Source of the DNA: an uncultured Clostridia bacterium
GTDB lineage: Bacteria > Bacillota > Clostridia > Christensenellales > UBA1242
Assembly: GCA_937874195.1 (NCBI GenBank)
Contig: CALNBM010000028.1
Coordinates: forward strand, 1 to 30,603
Direction of reading: 5' to 3'
DNA length: 30,603 nucleotides
Under the pieces are notes generated by a model. It did not search any database and was not told where the DNA came from. It saw nothing but the letters and a program-made list of their open reading frames with translations. A program made the position numbers and the translations under genes. Positions 1 through 8,411 of this stretch are shown piece after piece (the stretch's first letter is position 1; each line of letters starts with the position of its first letter).

Positions 1-520
1 GATAAAGAATTAGAAAAATATAAACAAAATTAGAAAAAACTTCTAAGAGTTTTTGTATTATAGAAGATATCCTAAGAAATCTGTTTTTTATGACAGAGTA
101 TGTTAGAGATACAGTGAAAGGTATTACCGCCAAAGGACTGTAGACATAATACTTGGTATCACCACTTAACATAGGGATCAAATAATCTAAAATCATAATA
201 GTTGTCAACATAAACAGCACACCTATGAGATAAAATCTTGACTGAGCCTTCTCATAACCTATCAACCTCTTACTTTTCCTAAAGAAGAATATAGAAATTA
301 TCAATCCTCCCACGATACTTGGTAACATATGAACTACATACCCCTTTCCCATTGTTGCTATAGAGATATACTTCTCAGGATAATGGACAACACTTAGTAC
401 AACTGAGTCTTCTATCAATAAGACATAAAGACCTAACAAAGAAAGGAATAAAATAGGGAGAAATAAATATAAAAAATTTGTTTCAAATCATACAAAAACA
501 TATCGTTGTAAGAAGTTCAT
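1..520 (-). CDS. Partial 7TM sensor-type membrane protein (histidine-kinase N-terminal 7TM-like), possibly foreign
   Basis: The minus strand is open from 487 to the window edge and encodes hydrophobic helices separated by short loops. The order fits the N-terminal 7TM domain found in front of many histidine kinases and diguanylate cyclases: a long hydrophobic segment, a basic loop (RKSKRLIGYEKAQSR), further helices, then a final YSVIKNRFLRI-type segment that resembles the AIxxxRLxDIR end of that domain. No kinase part is visible, because the gene runs off the edge. The frame continues upstream to an ATG at 520 only if the TGA at 488-490 is read through. TGA is a stop in the main genome. Arginine is mostly AGG here, unlike the genes to the right. 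Either this is a decayed gene or a piece from a UGA-recoding organism joined to the contig. The family call is moderate; the exact start is unknown. Confidence 0.5.
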
Positions 521-640
521 AATATCCACTGCATCTCACTTTAATAATCAAAATTATTAGCAAGCGTTAGCAAGATTATAAAAGGATTTAAAAAATTATT
601 ATATCTCAAACAAAATCATATAACTTTAAAATAGTAATCA

Positions 641-647
641 AAAGGAG
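641..647 (+). promoter_or_regulatory. Ribosome binding site deciding the TTG start of murG
   Basis: AAAGGAG lies six bases before the TTG at 654, and no ATG is better placed. TTG starts with strong Shine-Dalgarno sites recur in this window. Confidence 0.7.
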
Positions 648-653
648 AAAATT

Positions 654-1709
654 TTGAAAAAAATTATTTTAACAGGCGGAGGCAGTGCCGGACATGTTGT
701 ACCCAATTTGGCATTACTCCCAACACTAGAAAAAATATTTGATGAAATCCATTACATAGGTAGTTTAAACGGAATTGAAAAAGATATTATTTCATCTTAT
801 CCTAAAATTAAATATCACGGAATACCTGCTGTTAAACTAAAAAGAAGTTTAACACCAAAAAACCTACTTGTTCCTTTTAAATTAATATCTTCAACAATTC
901 GCGCAAAAAAAATTATAAAAAAAATATCTCCTAATGTTATGTTTTCAAAAGGTGGGTTTGTTTCAGTTGCGCCTGCTTTTGCAGCTGCAATTCAGAAGGT
1001 TCCTATTATTTCACACGAGAGCGATTTTTCTATAGGGCTTGCTAATAAACTAATATATAAAGTTAGTAAAGTAATGTGTTTTAGTTTTTTACCTCTTGCA
1101 AAAAAGCATAAAAAAGGTGTGTTTTCAGGCTCGCCTATTAGACACGAAATATTTGCAGGAGACAAACAAAAAGTTATTACTACTCATAAGCTATCAACTA
1201 TCAAAACCAATCTTCTTATCATGGGCGGAAGCTTAGGTGCCGTCGCAATAAATAAAGTGGTTAGAGACGCCCTGGCAAATTTATTAGAAAAATATAATGT
1301 TATTCATATTGTTGGAAAGAACAATATAGATAAGAAATTTGACCGCAAAGATTATGTCCAAATTGAATATACTAATGATATTCATGACTATTTAGCATGT
1401 GCCGATATAATTATTTCACGCGCTGGTAGTAATTCAATTTTTGAATTTTTAGCGCTTAATAAACCTATGATTCTTATTCCCCTACCTAAAAACGCGTCCC
1501 GAGGAGATCAATTAGTAAACGCAAATCACTTTAAAGAACTGGGTTACGCTGAAGTTATAACCCAAGAAAACTTAACCAAGAGGTCACTAATTGAAAAAAT
1601 AAATGAATTAAACAAAACTAAACAAAAATACATATCTAACATGAAAAAAGCATCCACAACGAATGCTATTGATATAATTATAAATGAAATTAAAAAGGTC
1701 ATGCGGTAA
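654..1709 (+). CDS. murG: MurG, UDP-GlcNAc:lipid I N-acetylglucosaminyltransferase
   Basis: MurG adds GlcNAc from UDP-GlcNAc to lipid I at the inner face of the membrane, giving lipid II, the last cytoplasmic step of peptidoglycan precursor synthesis. The 351-residue product has the family length and GT-B layout. The N-terminal glycine loop GGGSAGH is at residues 8-14, where many MurGs have GGTGGH; the GGSLGA motif is near residue 190 and SRAGSNSIFE, which contacts the sugar nucleotide, near 255. The protein ends in amphipathic sequence as expected for a peripheral membrane enzyme. The TTG start has AAAGGAG six bases upstream. It is a single plus-strand gene convergent with ddl; no clear terminator was seen after it. 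The ddl and MurF-like genes next door act earlier in the same pathway. Confidence 0.93.
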   Translation: MKKIILTGGGSAGHVVPNLALLPTLEKIFDEIHYIGSLNGIEKDIISSYPKIKYHGIPAVKLKRSLTPKNLLVPFKLISSTIRAKKIIKKISPNVMFSKGGFVSVAPAFAAAIQKVPIISHESDFSIGLANKLIYKVSKVMCFSFLPLAKKHKKGVFSGSPIRHEIFAGDKQKVITTHKLSTIKTNLLIMGGSLGAVAINKVVRDALANLLEKYNVIHIVGKNNIDKKFDRKDYVQIEYTNDIHDYLACADIIISRAGSNSIFEFLALNKPMILIPLPKNASRGDQLVNANHFKELGYAEVITQENLTKRSLIEKINELNKTKQKYISNMKKASTTNAIDIIINEIKKVMR

Positions 1710-2204
1710 TTTATATCTATTTTTTCTATAACTGTAATGCTAATTACTTATGAAAAAAGCATAAAATAATTAATAATTTGCAATCAGTAGATTATTCAAA
1801 CTTATAAGATAATACAAATTATAATTTTTATTATGTGATCGTTTTATTTATTTTTTAATCATAAACAAGTTTTAAATTATGAAAATCAATAAAAAATATT
1901 AGCGAATATATAGCATATAATACTACGATTAAAAAATTAAACGGAGTTTTGAATTAATGCTTAATTTTATAATGACTCAAATATTGTTTTTTGAGTCCAG
2001 AACCATAATTGGCATTATATTTTAGTTGTCGCTCTGCAACTATTGATTTTAATTTTACTTTTGATTTTCAATTTTTATATCGTTTCATACATTAACTTTT
2101 ACACTTTTGTTATTCGAAACTCAAATTATGACATTATTTAAGATGTATTAGATAAAAAAAATTTAAATTGTCATAATAATAATACATATTTTTGACAATA
2201 AATT
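1710..2204. other. Intergenic region between convergent murG and ddl
   Basis: This is 495 bases of very AT-rich sequence. It holds a hairpin near its right end that may terminate ddl, and one possible 22-codon reading frame at 1957-2025 with a weak upstream GGAG. No RNA gene or mobile element was recognised. Confidence 0.6.
2155..2199 (-). terminator. Possible terminator of ddl
   Basis: ATTGTCA at 2167-2173 is the inverted repeat of TGACAAT at 2193-2199. On the minus strand the hairpin follows the ddl stop within a few bases and is followed by a T-rich run (about 2155-2164). The stem is only 7 bp and the loop 19 bases, so the call is tentative. Confidence 0.4.
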
Positions 2205-3350
2205 TTATATTTTTTGTTTAAAATGTTGTGTTTTATTATTTAGTTCCGATAGCACACTACTTTCAAAATAATTAACAAGTTCTTGTTTTTTATTGTTTCT
2301 AAGTACACCTTCTTCAATTAAATCTTCCAACATTTGTGATAAATTTATGCCAATCTTTTTATACAAATAAAACGCATAAGAACCAGGTATTGTGTTCACT
2401 TCATTCATAAAAATATTTTCTTCTTCATCTAGAATGAAGTCAAATCGAACCACTCCGAACAACTGCAATTCTTTGTAACAATAAGTTGCATATTCAATAA
2501 TTTTATTATATGATTCAGGTCTTATTTCAGGTGGCATTTTTCGTTTATGTGGAACATCCAAACACTTTTTTAAGTATTTTTCATTAAAAGAATATATAAC
2601 ATCTGCCGTGGTGGGTTGTTCTAATTCTGAAACCACTAACTTATTTCTATTTTTATATATTGCAACATTCACTTCTTTACAGTTTTTTATAAACTTTTCC
2701 AATAATAATCTCTCATCAAACTGGAAAGCTATTTTTAAATTTGATTGTAATTCTTTTTTATTTTTACAAACTTTTACTCCAATACTGCTCCCCAAATTAG
2801 CAGGTTTTATTATCATTGGATAATCAAGTTTTTTAACGATTTCGTTTTCAATATCTTTAAAATTTTTACTGAAAAAATCTTCTTTTGAAATAAAAGAACT
2901 TTCAACAGTTGGAATATCTAATCCTTTAATAAAAGTTTTATAAATTATTTTATCACATCCTACCGCACTTCCCACAACACCTGAATTTATATAAGGAATG
3001 TTATTTAGTTCGAAGATTGAAGCGATAGTGCCATCTTCTGCATTTCTACCATGCAAAGCAAGAACAGCAACATCAATTTTTTGCCATTTTTTAAATAAAG
3101 ACAACTTTTTAATGTATAAATTTTTATTTGATGGAAGTATTGCAACTTCTCTTAATTTTCCTAACTTATCAGGAAAATTTTCTATATCAAGCAAAGTTTT
3201 AGATGTGTTCCACTTACCGTTTTTATCTATGTATATAGGTATCACATTATCCTTTTCTTTTAAAACCGATATTAATTGTTGAGCAGTAATTATAGAAATA
3301 TCATGTTCACAATTAACTCCTCCAAATAACACTACTATGTTTCTTACCAT
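2205..3350 (-). CDS. ddl: D-alanine--D-alanine ligase
   Basis: Ddl joins two D-alanines using ATP; the dipeptide is later added to UDP-MurNAc-tripeptide by MurF. The 381 residues follow the ATP-grasp ligase layout. FGGVNCEHDIS (residues 9-19) matches the FGGxSxEHEVS signature; the IIKPANLGSSIGV segment with the ATP-binding lysine lies near 180; the metal-binding stretch RFDFILDEEENIFMNEVNTIPG spans about 303-324, with the NEVNTIPG signature at its end. The last ~35 residues, charged and rich in Asn and Gln, extend past the usual end. The ATG has AGGAG six bases upstream. The next gene upstream in the same direction is the MurF-like ligase, 445 bases away, so the two are linked in pathway but perhaps not in one transcript. 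Confidence 0.93.
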   Translation of the reverse strand: MVRNIVVLFGGVNCEHDISIITAQQLISVLKEKDNVIPIYIDKNGKWNTSKTLLDIENFPDKLGKLREVAILPSNKNLYIKKLSLFKKWQKIDVAVLALHGRNAEDGTIASIFELNNIPYINSGVVGSAVGCDKIIYKTFIKGLDIPTVESSFISKEDFFSKNFKDIENEIVKKLDYPMIIKPANLGSSIGVKVCKNKKELQSNLKIAFQFDERLLLEKFIKNCKEVNVAIYKNRNKLVVSELEQPTTADVIYSFNEKYLKKCLDVPHKRKMPPEIRPESYNKIIEYATYCYKELQLFGVVRFDFILDEEENIFMNEVNTIPGSYAFYLYKKIGINLSQMLEDLIEEGVLRNNKKQELVNYFESSVLSELNNKTQHFKQKI

Positions 3351-3795
3351 GCTTTCTCCTTACTATTTTTTTAAATATATTTTTTACATATACTTTTTAA
3401 AATTAATTTTTATCTTAATTTTTATACTCACCTACTAAGTCCAAATTTGTTTTAACTACTTTTATTTTTTTATCATTTTCTGTTTACATGCATTTGATAT
3501 TTTAATTTTAAATTTATAATTTTGGACTATTTTTTTCAATGTTTTTTTTCAATAAATTATAATCAAAATTTTTTATATCACTTCGTCAATTTTAAGTAAG
3601 ATTTAGAACGCTTTGCTCTCATGTTACTACTTTGCTCTCGCATTTTACTACTTTGCTCTTATTTTACTACCTGATTTTAAGATATTTTTTTGATTTAAAT
3701 TTAAATTATTTTCCTGTCAAGTGAGATGAAATATGAATAAGTAAACAACTTTAATAGTAAAACATAATATAACCAATTAAGTATATGTTTCTTTA
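3351..3795. other. Intergenic region upstream of ddl with short tandem repeats
   Basis: These 445 AT-rich bases separate ddl from the MurF-like gene. No gene was found. The one clear structure is a small tandem repeat near 3611-3670, listed separately. Confidence 0.6.
3611..3670. repeat. Three tandem copies of a CTTTGCTCT-containing unit
   Basis: CTTTGCTCT occurs at 3611, 3630 and 3651, each followed by a short spacer ending in TTACTA (periods 19 and 21). The units are imperfect. They are more GC-rich than the surrounding sequence, so they stand out. Confidence 0.7.
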
Positions 3796-5439
3796 TTATT
3801 TGTAATTGTCAGGCAAGTCATTTTCAATCAACACAACATTATTTGCAGATAAAGTTTTTAAATAATTAATCAAACTGCTATTAAAGTTGTCAAAATATAA
3901 TATCTTATCTTTTTCCATTCCTCCATCAATTAAGCCAGCAGTAAGTGAGTTTTTATTCACATTATTTACAATTATTGCAGTATCCGCCACTTTTGCGATA
4001 CTTTTACCAAATAAATAGTTTTCAGTGTACTGTTCATTTGCTAGTTCAACCAATCCCGGCGTTATAATTGTTTTAATTTTTTTATTAAACAACGATAACA
4101 CTTCAAGTGATACTTGAGCACTCGTTGGATTAGAATTAAAACCGTTATCAATTAAAGTTGCACCATTTGCAAGTTTTTTAATTTCCAATCTATTAGGAAT
4201 AGGTTTTAGTTTTCTAATTCCTGTTATAATTTCATTTTTAGAAAGATTAAGCTCGACTGCAACCGCAACTGCTAATAAAATATTTAGAATATTATGTTTT
4301 CCAAGAAGTACGCTTTCTGCTGTTAAAAAATATTCATTATTTTTTAACAAATCAAACTTACATCCCTTTTCACTTAATGTTATATTATAAGCAGACAAAA
4401 TTGTTTCATTATCAAAAATTCTTTTTTGCTCAAAATTTTCATGGTTATTAATATCAATACAAACTCCATATTTTTTTAAAGAATATTTTAAATAGATATC
4501 AAGTACATTTTTATCATCTAAATTAAAAACCATAATGCCAGATATAGCTTTAATAAATTCTGATAGTTCACTTTTTGTTTGAATAATATTTTCAAAACTT
4601 TTAAAAGTGTTTAAATGTTGTTTTCCAATCGATGTTAACACACCCATATTTGGATAAACTATTTCACATAATTTATGTATATCGCCTTTCTTATCTGCGC
4701 CCATTTCAACCACAAAAACTTTATGTTGAAAGTTTAGATTTTCTCTTATAGTTTTCACGACTCCCATAGGTGTATTATAACTTTTAGGGGTTGATAATGA
4801 ATTAAATTTTTCACTCAAAATTGTATGCATAAAATTTTTTACACTTGTTTTACCAAAACTTCCAGTAATTCCAATAGTAGTGATAATATTAGATTCTCGT
4901 AAAATTTTTTTTGCAGAAGAAATAAAGCAGTATGCTATAGTTTTTTCTATAATATTTGAAACGAAATGAGATAATACAAAAATCAAACTAAATAATAAAA
5001 AATTTAATGGTAAAAGACAATAAAGCAAATTTAAAGAAAAATATTTAATAAATAGAAAATTAAAAATTAATAAATAAAAAATTAAAAAAATCAAAGTAAA
5101 TCTTTTTATGCGATTTGTAAACATAAGTGGTTTTTTGTGAGTTTTAGTTTTTAAAATTTCATCATAATATGAAATAAAAAAATAACAGGGAAGAACTAAA
5201 ATAAAAAAATAAATTAAAAAAAACAAATCACTTAGAATAAGCAGAAAGCAATAGTTGATAAAAAACAGTATAACGTCAAATAGTAAATACTTATAAAAAA
5301 CAAAGTTCAAATTTAATTTAAACCAAATATAATTTTTTTTGCAATCATAACTTTCTAACTGATAAATATGTAAGCACTTAGGCAACATTGAAAAAACACT
5401 GAAAATATAGATTGCATTCAAAAGTATTATTTCTATCAT
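3796..5439 (-). CDS. MurF-like Mur ligase with N-terminal membrane domain
   Basis: Mur ligases of the MurF type use ATP to add D-Ala-D-Ala to UDP-MurNAc-tripeptide. The C-terminal ~370 residues have the full MurF pattern: P-loop GITGSFGKTS (about 191-200), NTPMGV, VVEMGADKKGDI (near 245), a QTKSEL stretch with the lysine that is carbamylated in Mur ligases (near 290), GKHNILN (near 380) and IDNGFNSNP (near 435). What is unusual is the front: instead of the soluble MurF UDP-binding domain, residues 1-165 carry about five hydrophobic helices (roughly 2-20, 49-69, 70-92, 112-133, 134-160) with basic loops between. The 547 residues exceed the usual ~450. No good Shine-Dalgarno site precedes the ATG. 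Nearness to ddl and murG supports a cell wall role; the real substrate is inferred. Confidence 0.85.
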   Translation of the reverse strand: MIEIILLNAIYIFSVFSMLPKCLHIYQLESYDCKKNYIWFKLNLNFVFYKYLLFDVILFFINYCFLLILSDLFFLIYFFILVLPCYFFISYYDEILKTKTHKKPLMFTNRIKRFTLIFLIFYLLIFNFLFIKYFSLNLLYCLLPLNFLLFSLIFVLSHFVSNIIEKTIAYCFISSAKKILRESNIITTIGITGSFGKTSVKNFMHTILSEKFNSLSTPKSYNTPMGVVKTIRENLNFQHKVFVVEMGADKKGDIHKLCEIVYPNMGVLTSIGKQHLNTFKSFENIIQTKSELSEFIKAISGIMVFNLDDKNVLDIYLKYSLKKYGVCIDINNHENFEQKRIFDNETILSAYNITLSEKGCKFDLLKNNEYFLTAESVLLGKHNILNILLAVAVAVELNLSKNEIITGIRKLKPIPNRLEIKKLANGATLIDNGFNSNPTSAQVSLEVLSLFNKKIKTIITPGLVELANEQYTENYLFGKSIAKVADTAIIVNNVNKNSLTAGLIDGGMEKDKILYFDNFNSSLINYLKTLSANNVVLIENDLPDNYK

Positions 5440-5571
5440 ATTAATATATATTAAAATTGGCGTAAAATTGTTTTAAATTATATAAATTATTATTGTCTAA
5501 AACTAACTTGTCCAAGGCAATAATTAAGATGATATTGTCATAAATTAATAACATATTGACAGAAAATATAT

Positions 5572-6306
5572 TTACAGATTATACAACAAGTTTAAAAAAC
5601 TAATTTTATTTTCCATATAACAAAAATGCCCACTGTTTTTATATATAATTAACTTGCTTTTTTTTAATTTATTTTTAATTATTTTTAAGGTTTTTATTGA
5701 TGTACTTTTGTCTTTTTTACCCCAAAATAATATACACTCACAATTAATATATTTTAAGGAATAAGTTAAATCTTGGGATAAAATTTTATTAAAAAATTGT
5801 TTTCCATCTGTTGACAATTGCTTATAGTCAAAACTACCAAATTTATTTATATTGATGAAATTAATATGAAATGTGTTTTTAATTTGTTTAATAATTTTAT
5901 AATATAAAATTTTACATTTTGTTAAAATATTTTTTTTTGTCTTTATTCCCGCACAGCCTGTAAGTACCATTTTATTAATTTTTATATCAAAACATGATGC
6001 TAATAAAATTGCAATTCTTCCACCAAATGAATGAGCAACTATATTAATATTTTCAATTTTATTTTCTTTTAAAAATAGATATATGTTTAAGGCATAAGTG
6101 TAAATATCGCATAAATTGTTATAATCAATTTCGCTTTTACCAAAACCATACAAATCTAAATTTATAACTAATTGATATTGTGATAAATTATTTTCAAAAA
6201 ACTCAAAAGAACTCATACTGCCACCCCATCCATGCAGGAACAAAATGGCACTTTTACCCTCTCCGCTAATTCTATAATTTAGTTTGTCAGGTTTCAATTT
6301 TTTCAC
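5572..6306 (-). CDS. Alpha/beta hydrolase
   Basis: A cytoplasmic alpha/beta-fold hydrolase of about 244 residues. The oxyanion-hole motif HGWGG is near residue 25, the nucleophile elbow AHSFGG near 92 (Ser nucleophile; Ala replaces the usual first Gly), the acid is probably the Asp in WGKKDKS near 198, and the His is in SGHFCY near 227. All parts of the triad are therefore visible. No signal peptide is seen. Substrate cannot be told; relatives include esterases, peptidases and MenH-like enzymes. The longest frame starts with GTG at 6306, but AAGGG directly abuts it; a TTG three codons later (6297) sits at a better distance. The gene lies 132 bases upstream of the MurF-like gene on the same strand. 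Confidence 0.82.
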   Translation of the reverse strand: MKKLKPDKLNYRISGEGKSAILFLHGWGGSMSSFEFFENNLSQYQLVINLDLYGFGKSEIDYNNLCDIYTYALNIYLFLKENKIENINIVAHSFGGRIAILLASCFDIKINKMVLTGCAGIKTKKNILTKCKILYYKIIKQIKNTFHINFININKFGSFDYKQLSTDGKQFFNKILSQDLTYSLKYINCECILFWGKKDKSTSIKTLKIIKNKLKKSKLIIYKNSGHFCYMENKISFLNLLYNL

Positions 6307-6516
6307 CCTTAAATAATACTAATAACATATATTTTAAAAACAAAAAAAATGTTACTTTATTAAATAACATTTTAGCTTATATTATATCGTTTTACTTCTA
6401 TACCTTTTTATTTTGAAATTTTGTTTTTTGATATTTAATAATTATATTTATATTTGCTATATATATAATTTTTCTTTGATAAAAATTTACTTTATTTATT
6501 GTGTTCTATTTTAAAT

Positions 6517-7143
6517 TTAAATATCTTGTTTTCGTTTAAAATTTCTTTCTGCTTGTGATTGCTGTAAATAAAATGGTTTAAATTCATTTTTAGCAGTATA
6601 TTGATTATTTTTAATCATTTTCAATAAAGATTCAACAAGTATTTGTGGATAATCTTCAATAAAAGAGTCCACATAATTTTTTAACTCGTATTCACAAGCA
6701 AATTTCTTTTCTGTAATAAATTTATCGTTATTAATATTAACCAAGTTGTCTACACCCATTTCAATAATTTTATTAGATTTAATAATCGCATAATAAAAAC
6801 TTGATTTAGTGCAAGATAGCATTATACAACCATCGCTTATTTTATTTGTGAAGACCTCAAATGAGTTTATTGCAATAAGTTTTTTATTTAGCACTGCATT
6901 GAAAGCTTTTAATGTACTTATTCCTATTCTCAGTCCCGTGAATGAACCTGGACCAGTAACACATGCAAAATAATCAAAATCATCTAAGGTTAGTTTATTA
7001 GTTACTAGCATTTCATCGATGGTAGAGAGCAACATTTCACTAACCTTACGAGTTTCATTTAATGTTTTGATTTCAACATTTTTACCGTTCGCCACTATAA
7101 TGTATGACTGTGCTTTAGTTGTATCTAATGCTAAAAACTTCAT
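6517..7143 (-). CDS. tsaB: TsaB, tRNA threonylcarbamoyladenosine complex subunit
   Basis: TsaB is the inactive kinase-fold partner that binds TsaD and TsaE in making the t6A modification at position 37 of ANN-decoding tRNAs. The 208-residue product begins MKFLALDTT, the ASKHA phosphate-1 strand of the family, and has the hallmark VTGPGSFTGLRIGIS at about 64-78. The C-terminal half is divergent, as usual in this family. The ATG has AAAGGA at a normal distance. tsaE is the next gene upstream on the same strand but 671 bases away; tsaD and rimI, often adjacent in other Bacillota, are not in this window. Confidence 0.9.
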   Translation of the reverse strand: MKFLALDTTKAQSYIIVANGKNVEIKTLNETRKVSEMLLSTIDEMLVTNKLTLDDFDYFACVTGPGSFTGLRIGISTLKAFNAVLNKKLIAINSFEVFTNKISDGCIMLSCTKSSFYYAIIKSNKIIEMGVDNLVNINNDKFITEKKFACEYELKNYVDSFIEDYPQILVESLLKMIKNNQYTAKNEFKPFYLQQSQAERNFKRKQDI

Positions 7144-7814
7144 ATTAATCCTTTTAATCTTTTTTTGTATTACTTTTTAAGAATAATGCAGAATTATTTA
7201 ATTTTAATAAGATGCAGAAATTTAATTATTTTTGCTATAACAATTTTTTAAATATATTACCATAATGATTCATTAATAATAACTTTTATTTTGAATTTAT
7301 TTTTATAACGGATTTGAGATTTTCACTATTGACTTATAAAGTCCTATTTCCATTTTTTACATATTCAGATAGTTGATTTTGAACTTATTTTATGACGGGT
7401 TTTTATATTTACTCATATTTCAATATTAGTAGTAGTTGATTAATATTAAGAAATTAGATTTTTTTTATATTACTAGCATTTTCTCAGATCTTAAAAAGAT
7501 TTTTCACTTTTTGCTTTTAAGTCCTAATTACATTTAGCATATTAAAAAATTTACTTAATATTTTTATGACTGATTTGAGATTTTCACTATTTTGCTTTTA
7601 AGTTCTAATTACCATTTTTAACTTTCAATATTGATTTCATTAAATCATTTAACTCTATAATGCTTAATTAAAATATTATTCACAAGCATAAAAGTACTCA
7701 ACGCTTGCAAACTATTATACTACCAACCATGAATAAGTAATTTAGTGATGCAGTGTTAAACATGTGTAAAGTAAAAGTTAAATTATAATCTGCAAAGTCT
7801 TAAAAGAATAATAG
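7144..7814. other. 671-base gene-free region between tsaE and tsaB
   Basis: No reading frame of note on either strand. The region contains diverged direct repeats (7311-7360, about 7498-7540, 7572-7620), each carrying a variant of TTTTCACTATT and GCTTTTAAGTCCTAATTACC. It may be a decayed gene or repeat family. Confidence 0.5.
7311..7620. repeat. Diverged direct repeats in the tsaE-tsaB gap
   Basis: GATTTGAGATTTTCACTATT begins at 7311 and again at 7572. Each is followed by TAAGT/AAAGT-CCTA-TT and CCATTTTT; a third, poorer copy starts near 7498. The 5' context TTTTTAT-AC-G is also shared by the two better copies. Confidence 0.5.
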
Positions 7815-8240
7815 TTATTCGTCAACAACAATTTTCCTTGAGTTTTCATCAATAATACTAATGTTTATGACAATACAATTCTTAGACAACAATTCAATAA
7901 TTCTTTCCGACCATTCAATTAAAGTAATTTCATGAGCATTACCGTTTATAAAATCTTCAAAGCCAAACTCGTACGCTTCTTGATAATCGTTCAAGCGATA
8001 CATATCAAAGTGATTGATGCTAAACTTTTCTCCTTGATACTGCTTTAAAATAGTAAAAGTTGGGCTTGTTACAATATCCCGAACACCCAATCGCTTAGCA
8101 AGGAATTTCACAAATGTGGTTTTTCCTGCACCCAAATCACCATTTAATAAAATAATCTCTCCGCCTTTTAAATTTCTTGCGAAGTTAAACGCAATCTTTT
8201 TTGTGTCTTCAAGACTATGAGATACATACTCTTTTTTCAT
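7815..8240 (-). CDS. tsaE: TsaE, ATPase of the t6A-forming complex
   Basis: TsaE is the P-loop ATPase that drives cycles of the TsaB-TsaD complex in t6A synthesis. Visible are the Walker A motif GDLGAGKTTF (near residue 33 of the chosen protein), the SPTF switch segment (near 58) and HFDMYRL (near 77), all signatures of the family; the end ENSRKIVVDE is typical of the C-terminal strand. The frame is open to a TTG at 8270, but the ATG at 8240 has AGGA five bases ahead and gives 141 residues, close to the family length, so it is preferred. The gene lies between pdp (upstream) and tsaB (downstream), all minus strand. Confidence 0.9.
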   Translation of the reverse strand: MKKEYVSHSLEDTKKIAFNFARNLKGGEIILLNGDLGAGKTTFVKFLAKRLGVRDIVTSPTFTILKQYQGEKFSINHFDMYRLNDYQEAYEFGFEDFINGNAHEITLIEWSERIIELLSKNCIVINISIIDENSRKIVVDE

Positions 8241-8411
8241 TATCGTCCTATTACAAAATAAATTTTTCAAATATCTCTAAGGTAACCGCTTCGATAAACA
8301 CTATCCAAAATTTTTTCGTGAAGAGAGAAGAATAACCAAATGTGTAAAGTACAAAAAATTTCGATAATAATGCACGCCTATGGATAATGGTTATCTTTTT
8401 TTTAAAAATAA

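Noticed and set aside
1957..2025. 22-codon reading frame with a GGAG upstream
   Set aside because: Too short, poor spacing to the GGAG, and no recognisable homology; likely chance in AT-rich DNA.
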